64,000 nucleotides of DNA, from contig NZ_CP007595.1 in the NCBI RefSeq assembly GCF_000785535.1, positions 558,001 to 622,000 of the forward strand, read 5' to 3'. Under the pieces are notes generated by a model, which saw nothing but the letters and a program-made list of their open reading frames with translations, searched no databases and was not told the origin of the DNA. Positions 1-8,367 of this stretch are shown here, in pieces. How positions within the stretch are numbered: position 1 is the stretch's first letter; the number at the start of each line of letters is the position of its first letter. The position numbers and the translations under genes were made by a program. Source of the stretch: Arthrobacter sp. PAMC 25486 (GTDB taxonomy: Bacteria; Actinomycetota; Actinomycetes; Actinomycetales; Micrococcaceae).

Positions 1-177
1 AACCGGCTCCGCGGGGCCCGAGTCTTTGAGCTGGATGAGAACCACCCCGGCATCTACAAGGACACCCGCCTTGTCTTCGCCAACGACTTCGGCATCGACC
101 TCACGGCCAACCGCCAAACCACCGTACCGGCGCTGCCCATCAACACCGGCAAGCCGGGCAAACCAGGCAAGAAGTAG
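1..177 (+). CDS. 3' end of an unidentified protein (58 residues visible)
   Basis: An open frame enters from the left edge in frame 1 and ends at TAG 175-177. The visible tail reads as real protein (GARVFELDENHPGIYKDTRL near the start) and finishes in a short GKPGKPGKK-type basic, proline-glycine tail, as in many exported or surface-associated proteins. Codon use is strongly GC3 like the next genes. I do not recognise the family from this fragment. The next gene begins about 130 bp downstream on the same strand. Confidence 0.55.
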   Translation, partial: NRLRGARVFELDENHPGIYKDTRLVFANDFGIDLTANRQTTVPALPINTGKPGKPGKK

Positions 178-309
178 CCTGGCCAAATTCATCACGCCTG
201 ATCCGAGCACCCGCCAGGTGTTTCCAGCCCGGCGGGTGTTCACTTGCCGGGCGCACCGGCGTAGTGTGTTGTGCGGCACCCCCGCCGCACACCCATGAAC
301 AGGATTGTC

Positions 310-864
310 ATGACCACCCTCCCAGGCCGCCCGAACACAGCACTGCTGGTCATCGATGTCCAAAATGACGTCGTGGCCGATGCGTACCAGCGGGCGCCGG
401 TTGTGGCGAACATCCAGTCCCTGGTAGCCAAGGCCCGTGCCGCCGGAACCCAGGTTGTCTGGGTCCAGCACAACGACGAAGACCTGTCCCAGGGATCCGA
501 GGCATGGAAGTACATTCCCGAACTGGTCCGCCTCGAGACCGAACCGCTGGTGCACAAGTCATTCGGGGACTCCTTCGAAGGCACGGACCTCGAGGAGGTC
601 CTGGCCCGGGGCGAAGTAGGCGCCCTGGTTGTGGCAGGAGCCCAAACCGACGCCTGTATCCGCTCCACCATCCATGGCGCCTTCACCCGTGGCTACGACG
701 TCACCCTCGTCAGTGATGCCCACACCACCTCTGACAACAGCGAATGGGGTGCACCGGGGCCAGAGCAAGTCATCGCCCACACCAACCTGTACTGGCAGTA
801 CGAGGACGCCCCGGGGCGCGCAGCGGCCGTCGTCGCCACGGAGGATGTGCACTTCAGCGTTTAA
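310..864 (+). CDS. Isochorismatase-family cysteine hydrolase
   Basis: 184 residues, the usual size of the isochorismatase-like fold, a cytoplasmic family that hydrolyses small amides or vinyl ethers through an Asp-Lys-Cys triad. All three residues are visible: D16 in VIDVQND, K83 in HKSFGDSF and C116 in AGAQTDACIRSTIHG. The cis-peptide-type AGAQTDAC motif is also typical. I chose ATG 310 because AGGA lies 6 nt upstream; ATG 295 or an upstream start at 271 would add 5 or 13 residues. It stands alone, about 90 bp before an EamA exporter. The substrate cannot be predicted; nicotinamidase-type metal ligands are not obvious. Confidence 0.85.
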   Translation: MTTLPGRPNTALLVIDVQNDVVADAYQRAPVVANIQSLVAKARAAGTQVVWVQHNDEDLSQGSEAWKYIPELVRLETEPLVHKSFGDSFEGTDLEEVLARGEVGALVVAGAQTDACIRSTIHGAFTRGYDVTLVSDAHTTSDNSEWGAPGPEQVIAHTNLYWQYEDAPGRAAAVVATEDVHFSV

Positions 865-952
865 GCACGACGCCGGACCTCGCCCGGGTGCCGCACCTGG
901 CCTTGGCTCCGGGCTGCTTTGGGCCGTCCCAACGTCACCTAGGATGTTGTAA

Positions 953-1927
953 ATGGTGCACACCGCGCGTCGACCGCGCCCACTTTCCCTGAGCCGGCCG
1001 GAGCTGGCCCTGCTCGCCATCACGGTGTTGTGGGGCGGCACCTATCTCGTCATACACCTGGCCATGCGGTACAGCGGCCCCATGTTCTTCGTCGGCATCC
1101 GCTTCGCCGTGGCAGGGCTGGCCGCCGCCCTCATCTTCCACCGCGCCCTCCGCGGCATGACACGTGCCGACCTTGGCGCCGGCGCAGCCATCGGGGTCAT
1201 GATCTTCTTTGGCTACGGCCTGCAAACCGTGGGTCTGCAAACCATCAGCAGCAGCACCTCGGCATTTCTCACGGCGCTCTTCGTCCCGATTGTGCCCTTC
1301 CTGCAATGGGCCGTGTTCCGGAAACGGCCCCACATCATGGCTTTCGCCGGGGCTGCCCTGGCCTTCGCGGGGCTGGTGCTTCTCGCGGGACCGGGCGCCC
1401 TCCAAGTCGGTCTGGGTACCGGCGAAGTGGTCACCCTGCTGAGCACAGTTGCCATCGCCGCGGAGATCGTGCTGATCAGCCTCTTCGCGGCGAAGGTGAA
1501 CTTGGGCCGGGTGACAGTGGTGCAGCTGCTGGTGTGCAGCGTCCTGGCGTTTGTGGCCATGCCTGCCACGGGGGAAGTCGTGCCCACCTTCTCCTGGGTG
1601 TGGCTTGCGGCCGGGGTCGGATTGGGCCTGGCGAGCTGCGTCATCCAGCTGACCATGAACTGGGCGCAGAAGTCGGTGGACCCCACACGGGCCACCATCA
1701 TCTACGCGGGGGAGCCCGTTTGGGCAGGTGTGATTGGACGCCTCGCGGGGGACCGGCTGCCAGCCCTGGCACTGGCCGGGGCAGCCCTGATTGTTCTTAG
1801 CGTGCTCGTCAGCGAACTCAAACCGCTGGGACGGCCGCCTGCCGGGAACTCGAGCACCGCCGTCGACCTGGGCAGTGCGGAGAATCCCGGTCCGGAAACG
1901 GGCCGGGAAGAGGGCACCCGGAAGTAG
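953..1927 (+). CDS. EamA-family (drug/metabolite superfamily) transporter
   Basis: 324 residues with about ten hydrophobic segments in two EamA repeats (roughly residues 15-150 and 160-290), the standard length for DMT exporters of amino acids or other metabolites in the inner membrane. The first helix carries LALLAITVLWGGTYLVIH, close to the common W-G-x-x-F/Y pattern, and the second repeat holds IIYAGEPVWAGVIG, typical of the family. The tail after about residue 290 is polar and cytoplasmic. A TAGGAT -10 box (940-945) ends 7 nt before ATG 953 and no Shine-Dalgarno is seen, so the mRNA is probably leaderless. Substrate unknown. Confidence 0.88.
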   Translation: MVHTARRPRPLSLSRPELALLAITVLWGGTYLVIHLAMRYSGPMFFVGIRFAVAGLAAALIFHRALRGMTRADLGAGAAIGVMIFFGYGLQTVGLQTISSSTSAFLTALFVPIVPFLQWAVFRKRPHIMAFAGAALAFAGLVLLAGPGALQVGLGTGEVVTLLSTVAIAAEIVLISLFAAKVNLGRVTVVQLLVCSVLAFVAMPATGEVVPTFSWVWLAAGVGLGLASCVIQLTMNWAQKSVDPTRATIIYAGEPVWAGVIGRLAGDRLPALALAGAALIVLSVLVSELKPLGRPPAGNSSTAVDLGSAENPGPETGREEGTRK

Positions 1928-1966
1928 TTTCTCGCGCCGAAACACCCGGCATGGGCGATAGCATAA

Positions 1967-2540
1967 AATCTTTGGTTCGCTTCGCGGATCACGGAAGGTG
2001 TTGCCACAGCGGCGGCGGCCCTGGCCGTCATTGATGACCAGGCGGGCACCCTGGTTATTGTTGACAACCAGCTCAGGACCTTGGCTGTCCACCCGGCACT
2101 GTTCCGCGATGACAAGAAACTGCTCCAACTGCTCAACACCCCTCTGTCCGGCGTGCCGCGCCCGGCATGCAAAAGCACCGTGGAGATAGAGCAGCTGCAG
2201 CGGCCCATCCGTCGCAGCAAGCGGGCCAAATTCTGGTGGATTGCGGTGCCTGCCGCGGTGGCCGCCATCACCGTCTCGGGTATGGACACCGTGCCGGCGA
2301 CGGCTGGGCGCCCCGGACCAGGCGATGGGGCAGGTCAGGTTCTGTGCCGGCGGCGACACGAAGGCCAAGGACCTCCCGCCTGAGACCCAGCGCAGCGTCT
2401 CGCCAGCAAATTTCATGGTCTGCAACAAGGGCCAGAGCATTGTTGATTTGATCGACAGCGGCCAGCAGTCGCGCGAGGTCACACTGCGGGAAGGGGAGTG
2501 CACCACCGGTACCCCTACGGAGAGACGCCGAAAAGGTAGA
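1967..2540 (+). pseudogene. Decayed gene encoding a possible single-pass membrane protein
   Basis: After the stop of the EamA gene a protein-like frame runs from about 1967 to 2330 (VATAAAALAVIDDQAGTLVI, then LLQLLNTP, a basic stretch RRSKRAKFWW and a hydrophobic helix VPAAVAAITVSG). It then loses sense, and a second protein-like stretch (KDLPPETQRSVSPANFMVCN) continues in another frame to about 2540. There is no ATG at the beginning and at least one frameshift near 2300-2345, so it is unlikely to make a full product. I cannot name the family. It could also be a short expressed ORF from TTG 2081, which I consider less likely. Confidence 0.45.
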
Positions 2541-2708
2541 CGCACTCAAGGCGGACCAGCCCGCCTTGGATGCCCAGAAACCGGATCCGCCATACTCACC
2601 GCCTTCACACTTGCCGGGTTACGATCTGGGACATTGCCGACGCGCGGCTCAGGGTTGTCAGGGCGAGTCGACGCTGACAGATTTGGTGTGTTGGCCCGGC
2701 CTGTGGGC

Positions 2709-3152
2709 TCAGTCGTCGATGACAGCGGCACCCCGGCGCGTCAGATCGGCGAGCTGATCGTGCATGGCCTGCAACGTGACGGGAGGGTGCCCCGTCCAGT
2801 TGGTGAGTTCCCCAATGACCTTGACCGGTTCCCGGGTGCGGTAGGACCGGGTCGGATTGCCTGGAAATTTCTTGTCCGTGACATTGGGGTCGTCTTCCAC
2901 GGAGCCCAGCGCTTCCACGATGTAGATTCGTCCGCGGCCTTCGCCAACTGCCAGTTCGGCACCCCACGTGGCCGCATCCAAAGTCTCGGTCACGTAAATG
3001 TGGTTCGCAATCCTGCCGCCGGCGAAATTTGAGCGGCGGCCCGGCTCCAGCAGGTCACCCACGGTAAGATCCGCCTTGGTGCCGTGCAACAGCCGCCCCG
3101 ACCCATCTGCCTTGAACGGTTCCGGCCTGCCCAAAGCGCTTGCCTCCGTCAT
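2709..3152 (-). CDS. arr: Rifamycin ADP-ribosyltransferase Arr
   Basis: 147 residues, the full length of Arr enzymes, which inactivate rifamycins by transferring ADP-ribose from NAD+ to the C23 hydroxyl. Family landmarks are present in order: LLHGTKADL at 21-29 (NAD-binding His), the HIYVTETLDAATWGAELA block at 51-68, GRGRIYIVE at 72-80 and the very characteristic DDPNVTDKKFPGNPTRSYR at 87-105. Its ATG overlaps the stop of the upstream reductase gene by 4 bp (ATGA), so the two are one translationally coupled operon on the minus strand. Intrinsic arr genes are common in actinobacteria. Confidence 0.93.
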   Translation of the reverse strand: MTEASALGRPEPFKADGSGRLLHGTKADLTVGDLLEPGRRSNFAGGRIANHIYVTETLDAATWGAELAVGEGRGRIYIVEALGSVEDDPNVTDKKFPGNPTRSYRTREPVKVIGELTNWTGHPPVTLQAMHDQLADLTRRGAAVIDD

Positions 3153-3766
3153 GTCATCTCGCCCATGTCAAAGCCGGTCACCGGGACCCCTGCCCGCTCG
3201 TAGACGAGGGCGACGGCACCCTTGGGAAACGCTGTTGGCGGGTGCACCAGGCTGAAGGCCGCCGGGACGCCGGTGCCGTCGGCAAACAGCCGTTTCCCGG
3301 ATCCGAGGATTAACGGATAGAGGAAGAAGTTCAGCCTGTCCGCGAGGTCCGCTTCAAGCAAGGACCGGACCAGGTTGCCGCTGCCGACCACGTGCATGTC
3401 GTGGAACTGGCCCTTCAATGCGGCCACCAGCGCCATGTTCGACAGCGCCGTGGTGCCTTCCCACTCCGGGTTGGTCATTGTCCGCGAAACCACGAACTTT
3501 GGCAGTGCGTTGAATTTTGCCGCAATGGGGGTGCTGTCGCGCAAGGCCGGCCAGTAGCCGGCAAAGATGTCGTATGTTTTGCGGCCCAGCAGCAGGGCAT
3601 CCATCCGCTCAATGCCGGCAGTGATTGCCGCACCCGCTTCGGCATCTGAAGAAGCCGCTTGCCAGCCTCCCAGTGTGAAACCACCGCTGCGGTCCTCGTC
3701 CGGAGCGCCGGGTCCCTGATACACGCCGTCGAGGGTTAAAAACAAGTCCACGGAAATGATGCCCAT
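3149..3766 (-). CDS. RibD C-terminal domain reductase (DHFR-like)
   Basis: 205 residues. This is the stand-alone form of the RibD C-terminal reductase domain, a dihydrofolate-reductase fold that binds NADPH; most members have no known substrate. Diagnostic stretches are ISVDLFLTLDGVYQGP at 3-18, MDALLLGRKTYDIFAGYWP at 54-72, the KFVVSRTM strand and HVVGSGNLVRSLLEADLAD, ending in LNFFLYPLILGSGKRLF. ATG 3766 has AAGGAG upstream; the open frame extends 59 more codons but that extension is not protein-like. It is the first gene of an operon with arr. Confidence 0.88.
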   Translation of the reverse strand: MGIISVDLFLTLDGVYQGPGAPDEDRSGGFTLGGWQAASSDAEAGAAITAGIERMDALLLGRKTYDIFAGYWPALRDSTPIAAKFNALPKFVVSRTMTNPEWEGTTALSNMALVAALKGQFHDMHVVGSGNLVRSLLEADLADRLNFFLYPLILGSGKRLFADGTGVPAAFSLVHPPTAFPKGAVALVYERAGVPVTGFDMGEMT

Positions 3767-3885
3767 GGCGCACTCCTTGGTCCAGTAACTGCTGTCCGTT
3801 GCCGAGTCTACTCCCGCGGGAAACTGCAGGGTAGAACTCGAACAGACTGATTGCGACCAGGGTGTCGTCATGGTTAAGTTGAGCC

Positions 3886-4521
3886 ATGACCAGCTGGCGC
3901 GCCTCCACAATCTGGCCTGTCGTTCATGATGAACGCAGGGCACTCATTGATGATCTGCAGGAATTGGAAGCCGGAAAGTGGGAGCTGCCATCGCTGTGCG
4001 GCGGGTGGGACGTTCACGATGTGCTGGCCCATCTAGTCGACACTGCGACGACGACGCGGTTGAGCTTCATCGCACGCATGGTGGCTTCCGGATTCGACTT
4101 CGATCGGGACAATGCCGTAGGGGTTGCACGGGAACGCCGGGAGACTCCGCAGGCAACCCTGTCGACCTTTCGCGACGTGCTTTCACTCACCAGCAGCCCG
4201 CCCGCACCGGTCGCGACCCGGCTGGTGGAGGCGTTCGTCCATGGTGAGGACATTCGGCGCCCGCTCGGGATCAAGCGTGAATACCCCTCTCTCCCTGTCG
4301 CTGCTGCATTGAAATTCCAGCTCGGGTCCTCCATCAAGATGGGCGGGGGCAGGGAACGGGCCAAAGGCTTACAGTTGGTGGCTTCGGACACCGATTTTGT
4401 CTACGGCGACGGGTTGGCGGTTCAGGGCGCGGCCATCGCCCTGCTGCTTGCCGTGTCGGGACGGCCTGTGGATGCACACGAGCTGTCCGGACCGGGCGCG
4501 GCTTCTTTATTGAAACGTTGA
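3886..4521 (+). CDS. Mycothiol-dependent maleylpyruvate isomerase-type (DinB/MDMPI) protein
   Basis: 211 residues with the actinobacterial TIGR03083 layout: a four-helix DinB-like bundle whose first helix carries WPVVHDERRALIDDLQEL, followed by LCGGWDVHDVLAHLVD at about 42-57 with the metal-ligand His, then a second His in LVEAFVHGEDIRRPLG (about 118-133). Members use mycothiol or bacillithiol and a divalent metal in cytoplasmic thiol-transfer or isomerisation reactions; the substrate here is unknown. It diverges from the reductase-arr operon, with only about 120 bp between the start codons. Confidence 0.82.
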   Translation: MTSWRASTIWPVVHDERRALIDDLQELEAGKWELPSLCGGWDVHDVLAHLVDTATTTRLSFIARMVASGFDFDRDNAVGVARERRETPQATLSTFRDVLSLTSSPPAPVATRLVEAFVHGEDIRRPLGIKREYPSLPVAAALKFQLGSSIKMGGGRERAKGLQLVASDTDFVYGDGLAVQGAAIALLLAVSGRPVDAHELSGPGAASLLKR

Positions 4522-4529
4522 CCTGATCT

Positions 4530-4959
4530 CACGCATACTGCGTTTTGACTATGTCGGCATCACCGTCGCTGACCCCCAAGCAGTTACTGCGTTCTTTGTT
4601 GGGCTTGAGGTCGAGGGCGGACCGATGTTCCTGGAGGGCGATTTCCTGGACACCGTGTGTGGGATCCCCTAATCCCGTACGGAAATAGTCATGTTGAAGG
4701 AGCCCGACGGCGGCACAACAGTGGAGCTGTCGCCTTTCGTCCGCCCCAACCACACCGCGGGCTCGGCAGCGATGGCCCACGAGCTGGGCCTGCCCAGCCT
4801 CGTCTTTGAAGTGGACGACCTGCGCGCAGTCGTCGACCAGTTGGCTGCCGACGGTTACAGGCTGGTCGGCGGCATCGGCGAATACGAAGGTGCTTGGCTC
4901 ATGGCCTATGTGTGGGTCCGGAGGGGATCATTGTTGCCCTGGCGCAATGGCTGCGCTGA
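4530..4959 (+). pseudogene. VOC/glyoxalase-family pseudogene
   Basis: The frame from about 4538 reads RFDYVGITVADPQAVTAFFV, a standard first VOC beta-alpha unit, but it has no ATG. An in-frame TAA interrupts it at 4670-4672; reading resumes with EIVMLKEPDGGTTVELSPF and LPSLVFEVDDLRAVVDQLAA, the second VOC unit. Near 4912 a frameshift separates the last strand, which continues in another frame as PEGIIVALAQWLR and stops at 4957-4959. Three defects (lost start, nonsense codon, frameshift) make it a pseudogene of a metal-binding glyoxalase or bleomycin-resistance-type protein. Confidence 0.8.
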
Positions 4960-5025
4960 CCCCGGCGAATTTCCGAACGTTGGGGCGATCCCGGCGCAGT
5001 AGCTGTCCGCCGGTATTCTGGGGGA

Positions 5026-5568
5026 ATGCCGCAGTCGATCCAGCTCAGTGTAGATGTCAGCATGCGCATCCTGCGCCCGGGTGATGCGGCCGCGGTGGCT
5101 GCTGCGCATGTGCGCAACCGTAGCCATCTCTCACCATGGAATCCGATTCATCCTGCAGAGTACTACGCCGAGGAATGGCACGCAGCCGACATTTCCCGCC
5201 GGCTGGCGGTCCATGAATCCGGTGACGGTTATCCCTTTGGCCTGTTTGCCGGAAGTTCCTGTGTTGGCCGGTTCAATCTGGCAGGCATCGTCCGGGGCCC
5301 GCTCCAAAGTGGCGTCCTGAGCTATTGGGTGGACAATGAATATGCCGGACGTGGCCTCGCCTCGGCGGCTGTAGAGGTGGTAGTCAAAAAGGCGCGCGAG
5401 CAAATCGGGCTGCACCGCATCGAAGCATGCACACTGCTGCACAATATGGCCTCACAAAGAGTGCTGCAGAAAGCCGGGTTTCAGCAGATTGGCGTGGCGC
5501 CACGATACCTCCAGATTGCCGGCACATGGCAGGACCACAATCTGTACCAAATTCTCCTGCACGACTAG
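5026..5568 (+). CDS. RimJ/RimL-type GNAT N-acetyltransferase
   Basis: 180 residues, full length for a single GNAT domain that moves an acetyl group from acetyl-CoA to an amine, often a protein N-terminus or small metabolite. Visible are MRILRPGDAAAVAAAHVRN at the N-terminus, the SYWVDNEYAGRGLASAAVEV acetyl-CoA pyrophosphate loop (a variant of Q/R-x-x-G-x-G/A) at about 100-119, and the RIEACTLLHNMASQRVLQKA core typical of RimJ/RimL. GGGGGA sits directly before ATG and a TATTCT box about 12 nt upstream suggests a very short leader. Monocistronic. Confidence 0.88.
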   Translation: MPQSIQLSVDVSMRILRPGDAAAVAAAHVRNRSHLSPWNPIHPAEYYAEEWHAADISRRLAVHESGDGYPFGLFAGSSCVGRFNLAGIVRGPLQSGVLSYWVDNEYAGRGLASAAVEVVVKKAREQIGLHRIEACTLLHNMASQRVLQKAGFQQIGVAPRYLQIAGTWQDHNLYQILLHD

Positions 5569-5603
5569 GACGCCAAACCCGCAGTCCTGGAGCCCTGCCG
5601 CCG

Positions 5604-6134
5604 TTAGCTGCTGAAAACTTCTTCGTTGATGCGTGCGAGCGAATCAGCGTCGGCCGCCACTTGAACTGTTCCGCCGGGCAACACAAAAGTTTGAATCGTC
5701 AGGTTGGCTGGCAGCGGATTCGATTTTGCACGGGTGGCGTTCCGCGGCTCATCGGTGACGGCAACGACGTCGAACTTCACAGGCTTGCCCAAGGAAATAT
5801 CGGTTCCGGACATGGCTTCCTGGAAGACGAGCTGGCCCCGGCTGCACGTGGCGGTGCCACCGGCCCACAGGTCGTCGAGAGATCCGGGCCGGGAGCCTGG
5901 GCGGCGGACGTGGACCAGGATGCCCTGCGTCGCCAAGGAGGCCTTCTGTCTTCTGTCATATCGGACCACCAGGTAGAGGAAGCCGGCACTCATCACGGCG
6001 TTAATAAGTATTCGGAGAAGTGCGTCTGACCACGTGGTCCCGATGACCACGGAAACCCACAATTGAGCCGCAATAAGCACTGTCAGGCCGCTGAGGGCCG
6101 CGCTCACGCGGTGTTGCTGGATCCAGTCCTTCAT
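5604..6134 (-). CDS. Hypothetical two-helix membrane protein
   Basis: 176 residues from ATG 6134 (GGAAAGGA upstream); an open frame continues about 100 codons further but that part is antisense to the HAD fragment at 6219. Two transmembrane helices lie near residues 9-32 and 40-62 and are followed by a cytoplasmic domain of about 110 residues rich in beta-type segments (ILVHVRRPG, DDLWAGGTATCSRGQLVFQ, VKFDVVAVTDEPR, VQVAADADS). This resembles small actinobacterial proteins with a PH-like or YcxB-like soluble domain, but I do not recognise a named family. Convergent with the upstream GNAT gene. Confidence 0.65.
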   Translation of the reverse strand: MKDWIQQHRVSAALSGLTVLIAAQLWVSVVIGTTWSDALLRILINAVMSAGFLYLVVRYDRRQKASLATQGILVHVRRPGSRPGSLDDLWAGGTATCSRGQLVFQEAMSGTDISLGKPVKFDVVAVTDEPRNATRAKSNPLPANLTIQTFVLPGGTVQVAADADSLARINEEVFSS

Positions 6135-6218
6135 GGCGGGGCAGTCCTTTCCTGAGTCGAAGATGGGCTGCCATTCACGATACCAAAGTCGCTGTGACCG
6201 GACGGTTAGTCTGGGGAG

Positions 6219-6590
6219 ATGGGCATTCGAGTTGTTCTCTTGGACTTGGACAACACCCTGTTCGACCATGCCTCCTCCGTCCATGTCGGTTTGAAAAGAT
6301 TGATGCAGGGCTATGGGGTTGACGTCCCCGTAGCCCTTGCCGCACAGTGGTTTGAAATCGAGGACGCCGTGTACAGCCGCGAAACAGACTCTTCGGCGCC
6401 TCAGGGAACTGGGAGTGGCTGTTGGTGTTCTCACGAACGGAAATCAGCAGCAGCAGTCCATGAAGATTGAGAGGATCTGCATCGCACAGCTCCTTGACGT
6501 GTTCTCTAGTTCCGAAAAGCTGGGTAGTGCGTATCCGGTTAGCCCAGGCTCTCCGGGTGGTGCCGGGCCCTTGTGCCACGATTTCCCGTA
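6219..6590 (+). pseudogene. HAD-superfamily phosphatase, 5' fragment
   Basis: The reading starts normally at ATG 6219 with a TAGTCT box and GGGGAG upstream, giving VVLLDLDNTLFDHASSVHVG, the HAD motif I (DxDxT). It continues to about 6385, then jumps into another frame to give LRELGVAVGVLTNGNQQQQS (motif II, S/T-N-G-N) and a degraded LLDVFSSSEKLGSAYP. About 70 codons of the cap region are missing between the two parts, and the sequence ends before motif III. The missing 3' part appears at 8368-8463. Confidence 0.82.
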
Positions 6591-7040
6591 AGGTCGTTGG
6601 GTCATGGTGTGCTCCGAGTCCGAGAGGCTTTGGAATGCTGACATGGGCCAGTGGCGGCGGTTGTGGCGGAACACGAACCCGACCGCGCCGGCACCGCGAT
6701 GCCCGATGCCCGATGCCCATTGCCCATTGCAATGGTGCCGCGCAGCAAGGAGTTGAAGGTGCTGGCGGCCCAGTGAACGTGCGCCATGAACACGCGTGGT
6801 GCCTCCGATGCGTCTGGCTGCTCGTTGGGAGCGCGGAATTCCTGGGCATGTTGGTGTCATCAGGTGCGCCGCCCAAAACCAACATTGCAGGGCAGGTGTG
6901 TTTTGTGAGCCACTGTCCCGGCAGACAGACAAGTTGGGTGATGGCACCATGGACATTCCCACAATATCCGCGCCGAAACAGCTCATGCCATGTGCCAGTC
7001 ACACGCAGACAGAGAAAACCCTGAGGTGCAGGCGCTCCGA
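6591..7040. other. No gene recognised; decayed spacer
   Basis: About 450 bp between the HAD fragment and the cupin gene. Long open frames exist on both strands, but none has recognisable motifs, sensible starts or ribosome sites. A small tandem array of GATGCCC units lies near 6700-6730. It may be part of the DNA whose insertion split the HAD gene. Confidence 0.5.
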
Positions 7041-7043
7041 TCG

Positions 7044-7535
7044 TTAGTCAAAAGGCGGCGGCCCTACAATGACGATTCCGCCGTTGAGCCTGCCCGATTC
7101 TGCGATGCGCTCGAAATCGACCGGACCAGTGGCCGCGTCGTCAGTTGGAAGTGGCGTGCTGGCGCCCAGATAGAAGGCTTGCGCGTTTCCGGGCGTCTGG
7201 AAACACAGGAGGCTGGTGTTCTCGGCCGTGACCTTGAAGGCGTGGGGTTGGCCGCGCAGCGCCATGGCCAAACCCCCTGCGCCGACGCGCTGTTCAGCCC
7301 CATCAAGATTCATGAGGATCTCGCCGGAGAGGATGTACAGGGCCTCATCCGTATCTGGATGAATGTGCATGGGTGTCAACTTGCCGCGCTCCAGGGTGTC
7401 GGAGTAGATCAGTGAGGCGCCACCGGTCTCTTCGGCCGTGGCCAGCCAGGTGTGGACGCCCCCTCCATAGAACCACCGCCGCTCGCCTTCCCCGGCTTGG
7501 CGGATGAATGATTTGCTCTGCTTCTTCGTGTCCAT
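7044..7535 (-). CDS. Cupin-domain protein
   Basis: 163 residues forming a single RmlC-like cupin barrel. Motif 1 is seen around residues 50-80 as KLTPMHIHPDTDEALYILSG (His-x-His, then Glu) and motif 2 as GGLAMALRGQPHAFKV with the last metal-ligand His. An extra N-terminal strand region (RRWFYGGGVHTWLA) matches cupin proteins of the quercetin-dioxygenase-like group, though an enzymatic role is not assured. It is divergent from a TetR regulator and shares with it a perfect operator-like palindrome at 7565-7588, so it is probably the regulated target. Confidence 0.85.
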   Translation of the reverse strand: MDTKKQSKSFIRQAGEGERRWFYGGGVHTWLATAEETGGASLIYSDTLERGKLTPMHIHPDTDEALYILSGEILMNLDGAEQRVGAGGLAMALRGQPHAFKVTAENTSLLCFQTPGNAQAFYLGASTPLPTDDAATGPVDFERIAESGRLNGGIVIVGPPPFD

Positions 7536-7564
7536 GGGACTCGCCTCTTTGTTGGGTTCACGAG

Positions 7565-7588
7565 GTTATGAGACTGCTGTCTCATAAC
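7565..7588. promoter_or_regulatory. Perfect inverted repeat, probable TetR operator
   Basis: GTTATGAGAC, a 4-nt spacer TGCT, then GTCTCATAAC: ten-base arms with no mismatch, in the 67-bp gap between the divergent cupin and tetR starts. The right arm is followed by a partial third copy (GAGACTGAGGTATCATG) running into the tetR start, which suggests overlap with both promoters. Confidence 0.8.
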
Positions 7589-7602
7589 GAGACTGAGGTA
7601 TC

Positions 7603-8220
7603 ATGAATCACATGTCAACCCCTTATGTGGAAATCGGCCGCAGCGGTCAGAAGCGCCGGACCCTCGATGCCTTGGTAGGTGCTGCACGGGAAATGGTCGC
7701 GGCTGGCAAGACGCCAACCGTGGACGAGGCAGCTGTGGCGGCCGGGGTAGCCCGAAGCACGGCCTACCGCTACTTCCCGGGGCAGCGTGAGCTCTTAGCG
7801 GCCGCCCACCCGGAGACCGCGCTGCATTCCATGCTGCCGGACAACCCGAGCGGCGACCCCGCGGAACGGCTCGACGCCGTCGTTGTCAGGTTCACGGACA
7901 TGATTCTCGAAACGGAAGCACAGCAGCGGACCATGCTCAGATTGTCACTGGATCCCGCGTTGCCTGGCGACGACCTTCCGCTGCGGCAGGGCAGGGCCAT
8001 TCCGTGGATCACGGAAGCTCTCTCGCCGCTGTCCGGCAAAATGAGTGAGACCGAGCTGCACCGCCTGGTTCTGGCAATTCGCAGCGCGATCGGAATTGAA
8101 TCCCTGGTCTGGCTGACGGACATTGGCGGCTTGTCCCGCGCAGAAGCCGCCGCGTCCATGCGCTGGAGTGCCCACGCGCTGCTGCGACAGGTTCTTGAAA
8201 CGGGCCCGCCGCATTGGTGA
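7603..8220 (+). CDS. TetR/AcrR-family transcriptional regulator
   Basis: 205 residues from ATG 7603 (ATG 7612 also possible). The N-terminal helix-turn-helix is clear: LVGAAREMVAAGKTPTVDEA, then AAGVARSTAYRYFPGQRELL at about 46-65. The C-terminal ligand-binding all-helical domain of about 130 residues resembles none I can name. It is transcribed away from the cupin gene and overlooks the 10-bp-arm palindrome at 7565-7588, so it most likely represses itself and the cupin gene until a ligand binds. Confidence 0.88.
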   Translation: MNHMSTPYVEIGRSGQKRRTLDALVGAAREMVAAGKTPTVDEAAVAAGVARSTAYRYFPGQRELLAAAHPETALHSMLPDNPSGDPAERLDAVVVRFTDMILETEAQQRTMLRLSLDPALPGDDLPLRQGRAIPWITEALSPLSGKMSETELHRLVLAIRSAIGIESLVWLTDIGGLSRAEAAASMRWSAHALLRQVLETGPPHW

Positions 8221-8367
8221 CCGGCAGCGCGGCTCTCGTATTGTGCGAGGAGCAGGCGTCGTTGTCGCAATGGTGCAGCAGGTCATACCATGGCCTTGCC
8301 GTCAGTCCGCTCCGGATTCCGTCCCAGCAGTTCGATGCTCGGCAGACGGGCATTGAACTCCTCTGGC

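Noticed and set aside
935..2545. Long open frame (536 codons) on the minus strand
   Set aside because: It is antisense to the EamA transporter and has a low-complexity, Gly/Arg/His-rich translation with no motifs; a shadow caused by high GC.
6467..7024. Open frame between the HAD fragment and the cupin gene
   Set aside because: No motifs, overlaps open frames on the other strand and includes a tandem repeat; described only as decayed spacer.
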